This document shows, piece by piece, positions 26,238-32,146 of a DNA stretch of 32,146 nt. The stretch covers positions 1 through 32,146 of the forward strand of contig JAFTQG010000008.1 of NCBI GenBank assembly GCA_017462915.1, read 5' to 3'. The stretch is from Prevotella sp. (GTDB taxonomy: Bacteria > Bacteroidota > Bacteroidia > Bacteroidales > Bacteroidaceae). The notes under the pieces were generated by a model. That model worked only from the letters and a program-made list of their open reading frames with translations, did not search any database and had not been told where the DNA came from. Each line of letters opens with the position of its first letter. The stretch's first letter is position 1. A program made the translations under genes and the position numbers.

Positions 26238-27287
26238 ATGAGACAATTACAGGAACTTGTCAGGAAGAATATTTGGGCGTTGAAGCCTTATAGCAGTGCG
26301 CGTGACGAATATAGCGGGCATGTAGCTCATGTGTTTCTTGATGCAAATGAGAATCCGTACAATGGACCATACAACCGATATCCGGATCCGTTGCAGCATG
26401 AATTGAAGGAAGCGCTTTCCAAGATAAAGGGCGTTAATCCTGAGTGTATATTCCTCGGCAATGGGTCTGACGAGGCTATAGATTTGGTCTTCAGATGCTT
26501 CTGCGAGCCTGGTGTTGACAATGTTGTGGCCATAGAACCTACATACGGTATGTATAAGGTGTGTGCAGACATAAACAATGTGGAATATCGCCCTGTGCTT
26601 CTGGATGAGAATTATAATATGTCAGCAGATTGTATTCTCGCTTCCTGCGACAAGGACACGAAGGTCGTGTGGATATGCAGCCCTAACAACCCTTGCGGCA
26701 ATGATATAGACAGGGACGAGATAAGAAAAGTAGTTGAAGGCTTTTCTGGTATAGTCGTCATTGATGAAGCTTATTCTGATTTCTCCACCCAAAGGACTTT
26801 CCGTACGGAGCTTGATGCTTATCCGAATATTGTGATACTCAATACGATGAGCAAGGCATGGGGATGTGCTGCCATACGTCTTGGTATGGCATTTGCTTCA
26901 AAGGAAATCATCGACATTTTCAATAAAGTGAAATATCCATATAACGTCAATCTTATGACCCAGCAGAAGGCTCTTGAGCTATTGCAGGCCACGTCAGATG
27001 TCCGTCATTGGGTAAATATACTTTTGGAGGAACGCCATCGTGTCATAGAGGCATTTCGTGAACTGCCGATATGTGTGAAGGTTTTCCCAACATCGGCAAA
27101 TTTCTTCCTTGCAAAGGTTGTTGATGCACAGGGGATTTATGATTATCTTGTGGATAAAGGCATTATAGTCCGTAATCGCACGAAGGTAAGACTTTGTGAT
27201 AATTGCCTGCGCATCACCATAGGTACACGTTCGGAGAATAATGAACTGCTGGGCGCATTACGTACATATAAGTCCAGGAACTGTTAA
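26238..27287 (+). CDS. hisC: Histidinol-phosphate aminotransferase
   Basis: HisC converts imidazole-acetol phosphate to histidinol phosphate with glutamate, using PLP. The 349-residue fold-type I aminotransferase has DANENPY (35-41), the GNGSDEAID segment (74-82), SPNNPCG (148-154), DEAYSDF (176-182) and the PLP lysine K206 in [15 protein letters not shown], with the HisC-type phosphate-binding arginine in AIRLG. It is the third gene of the operon; many Bacteroidales carry hisB (bifunctional dehydratase/phosphatase) next, but here a flavoprotein follows. Confidence 0.95.
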   Translation: MRQLQELVRKNIWALKPYSSARDEYSGHVAHVFLDANENPYNGPYNRYPDPLQHELKEALSKIKGVNPECIFLGNGSDEAIDLVFRCFCEPGVDNVVAIEPTYGMYKVCADINNVEYRPVLLDENYNMSADCILASCDKDTKVVWICSPNNPCGNDIDRDEIRKVVEGFSGIVVIDEAYSDFSTQRTFRTELDAYPNIVILNTMSKAWGCAAIRLGMAFASKEIIDIFNKVKYPYNVNLMTQQKALELLQATSDVRHWVNILLEERHRVIEAFRELPICVKVFPTSANFFLAKVVDAQGIYDYLVDKGIIVRNRTKVRLCDNCLRITIGTRSENNELLGALRTYKSRNC

Positions 27288-27332
27288 CAGAAATAGATAT
27301 TTTTACGTGCTTGGCACATTAATATATATATA

Positions 27333-28883
27333 ATGATAAAGGAACTACAGATACGTGTATCACCACAAGTTGCATCACAGCAGAGTCTGCTCCGTGATTT
27401 CGTTGGCCGTGAGCAGGGTATTGATGCCAGGACCATCAATCATGTACGTGTATTGAAACGTTCTATAGATGCCAGACAACGTAATATATATGTTAACCTT
27501 TCTCTGAGAGTATATATAAACGAAGTTCCTGAAGATGAAGGGTATGAAAGGGTAGAGTATCATGATGTGTCAGACTCTCGGCAAGTTGTGGTTGTCGGTG
27601 CTGGTCCTGGTGGATTGTTTGCTGCGCTTAAACTGATAGAACTGGGATTACGCCCTGTTGTCATAGAGCGGGGAAAGGATGTCCACGAAAGGAAGAAAGA
27701 TCTTGCCGGCATCAAGAAGATACAGGCTGTTGACCCGGAATCGAATTATTGTTTTGGTGAAGGTGGTGCTGGTGCCTATTCCGATGGAAAACTTTATACT
27801 CGTTCTAAAAAACGTGGCGATGTAAACAAGATATTGCGCGTTTTTTGCCAGCATGGGGCTTCGCTTTCCATTCTTGCCGATGCTCATCCGCATATTGGTA
27901 CAGATAAGTTGCCGGGGGTGATAGAGGCTATGCGTAATACGATAATCAGATGTGGTGGAGAAGTGCATTTCCAGACAAAAATGACACAACTGATTATGCA
28001 AGAGAAGACGGTGACTGGTGTCATTGCCAATGGGAAAGAGTTTCTTGGCCCTGTGATTCTCGCAACGGGTCATAGTGCACGTGATGTTTATCGTTATCTT
28101 GCATCGGCAGATGTAAGGATGGAGGCCAAGGGGATTGCTGTGGGAGTGAGGCTTGAGCATCCTTCAGAATTGATAGATCAGATACAGTATCATTCAAAGC
28201 AGGGTAGGGGTAAATATCTTCCTGCAGCAGAATATAGTTTTGTGAATCAAGTAGACGGGCGTGGTGTATATTCTTTCTGCATGTGCCCGGGAGGTTATGT
28301 CATTCCGGCAGCGACAGATGCTCGGCAGATTGTCGTGAATGGAATGTCGCCAAGTTCACGTGGGGGAAAATGGTCTAATAGTGGAATGGTTGTAGAGACA
28401 CGTCCAGAGGATGTTGGCGGTGACGCGAATGACCCTTTGAAGATGATGCTCTTTCAAGAAAGACTTGAGAATGATTGCTGGTTGCAGGGTAATATGAAGC
28501 AGACAGCTCCGGCGCAGAGAATGGCCGATTTTGTCAATGGAAGATTAAGCTATGATTTACCACAGTCATCGTATACTCCAGGGCTTATAAGTTCTCCTTT
28601 GCACTTTTGGTTGCCGCAGCAGGTGAGCAAACGACTTCAAGAGGGCTTCAGGATGTTTGGAAAACGCTCTCATGGATTTCTGACGAACGAAGCCTGCATG
28701 ATAGCCGTGGAGACTCGTACATCTGCTCCTGTACGTATCCTTCGTGATTATGATAGTTTACAGCATGTAGAGGTGAATGGATTGTTCCCTTGTGGCGAGG
28801 GCGCAGGTTATGCTGGTGGTATAGTTTCTGCTGGTGTTGATGGAGAACGGTGTGCGGAAATGGTGAACTTGTATCTCTCGTGA
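27333..28883 (+). CDS. FAD-dependent dehydrogenase (COG2509-like)
   Basis: This is a 516-residue flavoprotein. After an N-terminal region of about 80 residues (MIKELQIRVSPQ..., with RVLKRSIDARQRNIYVNL), it has the Rossmann FAD motif VVVVGAGPGGLFAALK (85-100) ending in ERG (112-114), then FGEGGAGAYSDGKLYTRS, a second FAD contact, and the late G-D-like segment GLFPCGEGAGYAGGIVSAG. This layout fits the uncharacterised COG2509 dehydrogenases. The substrate is not known. It lies 45 bp after hisC and probably shares its transcript, but a role in histidine synthesis is not indicated by the family. Confidence 0.85.
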   Translation: MIKELQIRVSPQVASQQSLLRDFVGREQGIDARTINHVRVLKRSIDARQRNIYVNLSLRVYINEVPEDEGYERVEYHDVSDSRQVVVVGAGPGGLFAALKLIELGLRPVVIERGKDVHERKKDLAGIKKIQAVDPESNYCFGEGGAGAYSDGKLYTRSKKRGDVNKILRVFCQHGASLSILADAHPHIGTDKLPGVIEAMRNTIIRCGGEVHFQTKMTQLIMQEKTVTGVIANGKEFLGPVILATGHSARDVYRYLASADVRMEAKGIAVGVRLEHPSELIDQIQYHSKQGRGKYLPAAEYSFVNQVDGRGVYSFCMCPGGYVIPAATDARQIVVNGMSPSSRGGKWSNSGMVVETRPEDVGGDANDPLKMMLFQERLENDCWLQGNMKQTAPAQRMADFVNGRLSYDLPQSSYTPGLISSPLHFWLPQQVSKRLQEGFRMFGKRSHGFLTNEACMIAVETRTSAPVRILRDYDSLQHVEVNGLFPCGEGAGYAGGIVSAGVDGERCAEMVNLYLS

Positions 28884-29037
28884 TACATGAAACTTTCTGA
28901 AAAGGCATCATGATTTGTGTCTATGCCTGTTACCTGTAGATTGTGGATATTTGCTTCGCACCGTTTGCGTATATTGTTGATTTTCTTGCTATTGAACACT
29001 GCTCTGTAAATTATTTCAAAAATAGTTGCAGCAATGT

Positions 29038-29068
29038 TTTGTGATTTGTTTTTTTTGTATTATCTTTG
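29038..29068 (+). promoter_or_regulatory. nrdD promoter
   Basis: TTTG (29038-29041) lies exactly 19 nt before TATCTTTG (29061-29068). The predicted start near 29075 gives an unusually long leader of about 120 nt. The upstream part of the 28884-29197 gap shows nothing else I can name. Confidence 0.7.
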
Positions 29069-29073
29069 CACAT

Positions 29074-29093
29074 AGTTTTCAAAATGAAAAACT
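29074..29093. promoter_or_regulatory. Dyad 1 in the nrdD leader
   Basis: AGTTTTC-AAAAT-GAAAAACT is a quasi-palindrome at the predicted transcript start. It shares AGTTTTC and AAAATG with dyad 2, starting 42 bp downstream. It may be an operator; the protein is unknown. Confidence 0.45.
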
Positions 29094-29115
29094 TTTGAGG
29101 TTGATTTTGAGAAAA

Positions 29116-29135
29116 AGTTTTCCAAAATGGGAAAC
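29116..29135. promoter_or_regulatory. Dyad 2 in the nrdD leader
   Basis: AGTTTTCC-AAAAT-GGGAAAC, an inverted repeat with arms GTTTTCC/GGGAAAC (six of seven paired), resembles dyad 1 and is spaced 42 bp from it (four helical turns). It is a possible second operator site. Confidence 0.45.
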
Positions 29136-29197
29136 AATTTCTGTGTCGATGTGAGAAAAGTTGCAAATATTTTAGATTCTATATACTTATACAATAA

Positions 29198-31297
29198 ATG
29201 GAAATCAAGAACTTTACAATTACAAAGCGTGATGGGACAAAAGACTCATTTTCGCTTGACAAAATCATGAATGCTATAATCAAAGCATTCAATTCGGTAA
29301 ACGAGCCTATAGATTTGGGACGCATCTCAAAGATTCTGAGCAATCTTGATATAAAGGATGGAGTGACAGTTGAGGATATCCAGAATCAGACAGAAATTGC
29401 TCTGATGAAGGAAGGCTACTATAAAGTTGCCAAATCATTTATGCTTTACCGTCAGCGACATACGGAGACACGTGACGAATTGGACCGTATGAAGTTCTTG
29501 GCTGACTATTGTCACGCTACAAATGCTGCTACAGGTAGTAAATTTGATGCTAATGCTAATGTTGAACATAAGAATATAGCAACCCTTATAGGAGAGTTGC
29601 CTAAAGGTGCATTCATAAAGTTGAATCGTCGTATGCTTACTGACCGCATAAAGAATATGTACGGAAAAGAGCTTGCTGATGAATATATGCAACTTCTGCA
29701 GACACACTTTATATATAAGAATGATGAAACATCACTTGCCAACTATTGTGCTTCTATAACGATGTACCCATGGCTTATCAATGGAACGAATGGTATTGGT
29801 GGCAATTCTACTGCTCCTACAAACCTGAAGTCTTTCTGTGGTGGCTTTATAAATATGGTATTCATCGTCAGCTCCATGTTGTCTGGTGCTTGCGCGACTC
29901 CTGAGTTCTTGATGTATATGAATTATTTTATAGGCAAGGAATACGGACTTGACTATTGGAAACATCCGGAACAGCAGGCGGACTTGTCTCTGAAGAAACG
30001 TTCGATAGATAAAATCATTACGGATTGCTTTGAGCAGATAGTGTATTCTATAAATCAGCCAACAGGTGCCCGTAACTTTCAGGCTGTATTCTGGAATGTG
30101 GCATATTATGATAAGTATTATTTCCATTCATTGTTTGAGAATTTCTATTTCCCTGATGGCTCACAGCCAGATTGGGAGGGTCTCTCATGGTTACAGAAAC
30201 GTTTCATGAAATGGTTCAACAAGGAGCGTACAAAGACTGTTCTTACATTCCCGGTAGAAACAATGGCTCTTCTTACAGAGAATGGAGAACCTCGTGATAA
30301 GGAATGGGGAGATTTTACGGCAGAGATGTACTCAGAAGGCCACTCTTTCTTTACTTATATGTCGGACAACGCTGATTCTCTGTCCTCTTGCTGTCGTCTG
30401 CGTAATGAGATTCAAGACAATGGTTTCTCTTACACTCTTGGTGCAGGTGGAGTTTCTACAGGTTCAAAGTCTGTACTTACAATAAACCTTAACCGCTGTA
30501 TCCAGTATGCTGTTAATAATTCACAAGATTACAGAGAGTTCCTTTCTCATGTAATCGACTTGTGTCATAAAGTGCAGATTGCCTATAACGAGAATCTCAA
30601 AGAGCTTCAGCAAAACGGAATGCTTCCTTTGTTTGATGCTGGTTATATCAATATCAACCGCCAATATCTTACAATAGGTGTCAACGGTTTGGTTGAAGCG
30701 GCAGAATTCATGGGCATGAAAATAAATGACAATCCAGAATATAAGGCGTTTGTACAAGATATCCTCGGACTTGTTGAGAAATATAACAAGCAGTATCGCA
30801 CAAAGGAACTGATGTTCAATTGCGAGATGATTCCTGCTGAGAATGTGGGCGTTAAACATGCAAAGTGGGATAGGGAAGATGGATATTTCGTTCCACGTGA
30901 TTGCTACAACTCGTATTTCTATGCAGTAGAGGATACATCGTTGACAATCATTGATAAGTTCAAATTGCATGGGGCTCCTTATATTGAGCATCTTACAGGA
31001 GGTTCGGCACTGCACATGAATCTTGAGGAGCATTTATCCAAGGAACAGTATAAGCAACTTATTCATATAGCGGCAGTTGAAGGATGTAACTATTTCACAT
31101 TCAATATACCAAATACAATATGTAATGATTGTGGTATGATAGATAAGCGCTATTTGCATGAATGTCCTAAATGCAAATCGAAGAACGTGGACTATATGAC
31201 GCGTATTATCGGTTATCTCAAGCGTGTCAGCAACTTCTCTCAAGCGCGTCAGGAGGAGGCAAGCCGCCGTTACTATGCAGGAACGGATAAACTATAG
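29198..31297 (+). CDS. nrdD: Anaerobic ribonucleoside-triphosphate reductase (class III)
   Basis: NrdD reduces ribonucleotides to deoxyribonucleotides without oxygen, through a glycyl radical made by NrdG. The 699-residue protein has an ATP-cone allosteric domain (about 1-90, TKRDGTKDSFSLDKIMNAI), the catalytic barrel with a cysteine-rich SLSSCCRLRNE segment, a zinc site of four cysteines (C642, C645, C656, C659) and the glycyl radical G672 in TRIIGYL. These features are complete, so it should be active. It has its own promoter with a long leader, and nrdG follows after 92 bp that contain a terminator-like hairpin. Confidence 0.96.
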   Translation: MEIKNFTITKRDGTKDSFSLDKIMNAIIKAFNSVNEPIDLGRISKILSNLDIKDGVTVEDIQNQTEIALMKEGYYKVAKSFMLYRQRHTETRDELDRMKFLADYCHATNAATGSKFDANANVEHKNIATLIGELPKGAFIKLNRRMLTDRIKNMYGKELADEYMQLLQTHFIYKNDETSLANYCASITMYPWLINGTNGIGGNSTAPTNLKSFCGGFINMVFIVSSMLSGACATPEFLMYMNYFIGKEYGLDYWKHPEQQADLSLKKRSIDKIITDCFEQIVYSINQPTGARNFQAVFWNVAYYDKYYFHSLFENFYFPDGSQPDWEGLSWLQKRFMKWFNKERTKTVLTFPVETMALLTENGEPRDKEWGDFTAEMYSEGHSFFTYMSDNADSLSSCCRLRNEIQDNGFSYTLGAGGVSTGSKSVLTINLNRCIQYAVNNSQDYREFLSHVIDLCHKVQIAYNENLKELQQNGMLPLFDAGYININRQYLTIGVNGLVEAAEFMGMKINDNPEYKAFVQDILGLVEKYNKQYRTKELMFNCEMIPAENVGVKHAKWDREDGYFVPRDCYNSYFYAVEDTSLTIIDKFKLHGAPYIEHLTGGSALHMNLEEHLSKEQYKQLIHIAAVEGCNYFTFNIPNTICNDCGMIDKRYLHECPKCKSKNVDYMTRIIGYLKRVSNFSQARQEEASRRYYAGTDKL

Positions 31298-31324
31298 TCT
31301 ATACTTGAAATCTAATATTTTATT

Positions 31325-31366
31325 AACCGAGGGACTTAATACTGCAATTTTAAGTTCCTCGGTTTT
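31325..31366 (+). terminator. Terminator-like hairpin between nrdD and nrdG
   Basis: AACCGAGGGACTTAA (31325-31339) pairs with TTAAGTTCCTCGGTT (31350-31364), 15 bp with one G-U, followed by TTTTG. It lies 27 bp after the nrdD stop and 24 bp before nrdG, so it may lower nrdG expression relative to nrdD. Confidence 0.75.
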
Positions 31367-31389
31367 GAAAATTATATAATTGGTGTTGT

Positions 31390-31851
31390 ATGAAATTTGT
31401 CAATGAAAGCATAGTCTTCCAAGAAGTTCCTGATGAAGTTACACTGGCTGTGAATATAAGTAATTGTCCTTGCCGCTGTCCAGGATGCCATAGCAAATAT
31501 TTATGGGGAGATGTCGGTGATGAACTGACACATGAATTGTTGGAAAAGATGATAATAAAATACGATAACGCAATCACTTGTATAGCATTTATGGGTGGGG
31601 ATGCTACAATTAATGATTTAAATGATTTAGCCATCTATTTAAAAAATATACACCCAAATCTGAAAGTTGCATGGTACAGCGGTAAAACGCTGATATCGTC
31701 TGAATTGAAAAAAGAATATTTTGACTACATTAAAATCGGACCTTATATAGAACACCTTGGGGCGTTGAATAAAAAAACAACAAACCAAAGAATGTATAAA
31801 CGATATGGAAAAGAATGGCAGGATATTACCTTTAGATTCTGGAAGAAATAA
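31390..31851 (+). CDS. nrdG: Anaerobic ribonucleotide reductase activating protein (radical SAM)
   Basis: NrdG uses S-adenosylmethionine and a 4Fe-4S cluster to make the glycyl radical on NrdD. The short protein (153 residues, normal for the family) has the cluster motif CxxxCxxC as C26, C30 and C33 in NCPCRCPGCHS, with one extra cysteine, C28. FMGGDAT (74-80) corresponds to the SAM-binding GGE-type stretch, with GD in place of the usual GE. The gene ends before a strong terminator. Confidence 0.93.
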   Translation: MKFVNESIVFQEVPDEVTLAVNISNCPCRCPGCHSKYLWGDVGDELTHELLEKMIIKYDNAITCIAFMGGDATINDLNDLAIYLKNIHPNLKVAWYSGKTLISSELKKEYFDYIKIGPYIEHLGALNKKTTNQRMYKRYGKEWQDITFRFWKK

Positions 31852-31959
31852 CTATACATCATAAGCTATTTTATTATACGGTTTTATGGGTAAGAGATTT
31901 ATAAAGAATGTCCATTATGATAAATAGATTTTTTTTTAATTGTTCAATATAAATGTAGT

Positions 31960-31988
31960 ACGGGAGCGAGGCAATGCCTCGCTCCCGT
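31960..31988 (+). terminator. Intrinsic terminator of nrdDG
   Basis: ACGGGAGCGAGGC pairs perfectly with GCCTCGCTCCCGT (13 bp) around an AAT loop, followed by TATTATTT. It lies about 110 bp after the nrdG stop and 17 bp before the insertion sequence end. Confidence 0.85.
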
Positions 31989-32005
31989 TATTATTTGGTA
32001 CATTA

Positions 32006-32146
32006 ATTACGCGAGTTCGGGATAATTTCAGAACAATTCCAGCTGTCTTGATTTCTCGACATGTACAGGTAATGCCTCCGGCTTGTTGTCGTAGAAACAG
32101 TATGCCGTGAGCGCCCCGCAGATGTTCATGATGAAGTTATGCAGAG
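32006..32146 (-). mobile_element. Insertion sequence end (IS982-like), inverted copy
   Basis: This is the exact reverse complement of 1-141. The insertion sits in intergenic DNA just beyond the nrdDG terminator and breaks no recognisable gene. Its transposase fragment reads out of the window on the minus strand. Confidence 0.85.
32028..32144 (-). CDS. Transposase C-terminus, IS982-like, partial
   Basis: The same 38 codons as at 3-119, ending in QLELF and a stop at 32028-32030. The rest lies outside the window. The family call rests on the tail pattern only. Confidence 0.65.
   Translation of the reverse strand: MHNFIMNICGALTAYCFYDNKPEALPVHVEKSRQLELF

Noticed and set aside
1-32146. A composite transposon bounded by the two IS copies
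   Set aside because: The interior is essential core chromosome (dnaE, lysS, gpsA, cmk), which is not plausible transposon cargo. Repeat-limited assembly or an invertible segment explains the ends better.

Overview
This window looks like chromosomal DNA of a Bacteroidales bacterium, most likely a Prevotellaceae member (Prevotella in the broad sense). That placement is inference from four things: a lysyl-tRNA synthetase with the C-terminal tail typical of the order, a type IX secretion gene (porQ), a psd-pssA-DUF4834 phospholipid cluster, and many promoters of the Bacteroidetes form TTTG / 19-20 nt / TAnnTTTG, without clear Shine-Dalgarno sites. Most of the window is housekeeping chromosome. 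No phage, CRISPR array, tRNA, rRNA or defence island was seen.

Layout. Positions 1-141 and 32006-32146 are exact inverted copies of one end of an insertion sequence (IS982-like transposase C-terminus). At the left end the element cuts an EamA-type transporter gene. From 142 to 13214 everything reads on the minus strand: the transporter fragment, gpsA, lysS, a large two-receiver plus PEP-synthase-like protein, an M15 peptidase coupled to pncB, trxA and dnaE. A decayed IS110-family transposase start lies at about 6852-6988. From 13446 to 15256 a plus-strand operon (psd, pssA, DUF4834) makes phosphatidylethanolamine and ends in a strong terminator. Then come a MITE-like 197-bp element, a set of nested inverted repeats, and a minus-strand block (OmpA-like porin, cmk, porQ). 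The ompA-cmk gap holds a four-copy 22-bp tandem repeat and a perfect 19-bp hairpin.

From 19847 a plus-strand group encodes a TonB-like protein, a polyprenyl synthase and a TatD nuclease. mltF (minus) and hisG (plus) diverge from interleaved promoters. hisG-hisD-hisC is followed by an FAD-dependent dehydrogenase where hisB might be expected. The window closes with nrdD-nrdG, the anaerobic ribonucleotide reductase and its activase, which have a promoter, two look-alike dyads in the leader and a terminator-like hairpin between the two genes.

The most interesting items are the uncharacterised REC-REC-PPDK_N protein with its conserved-looking C-terminal region, the nrdD leader dyads exactly 42 bp apart, the 22-bp non-coding tandem repeat, the MITE-like element, the mutually exclusive hairpins downstream of ompA, and the overlapping mltF/his promoters. 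Nothing here can be proved new from the sequence alone.
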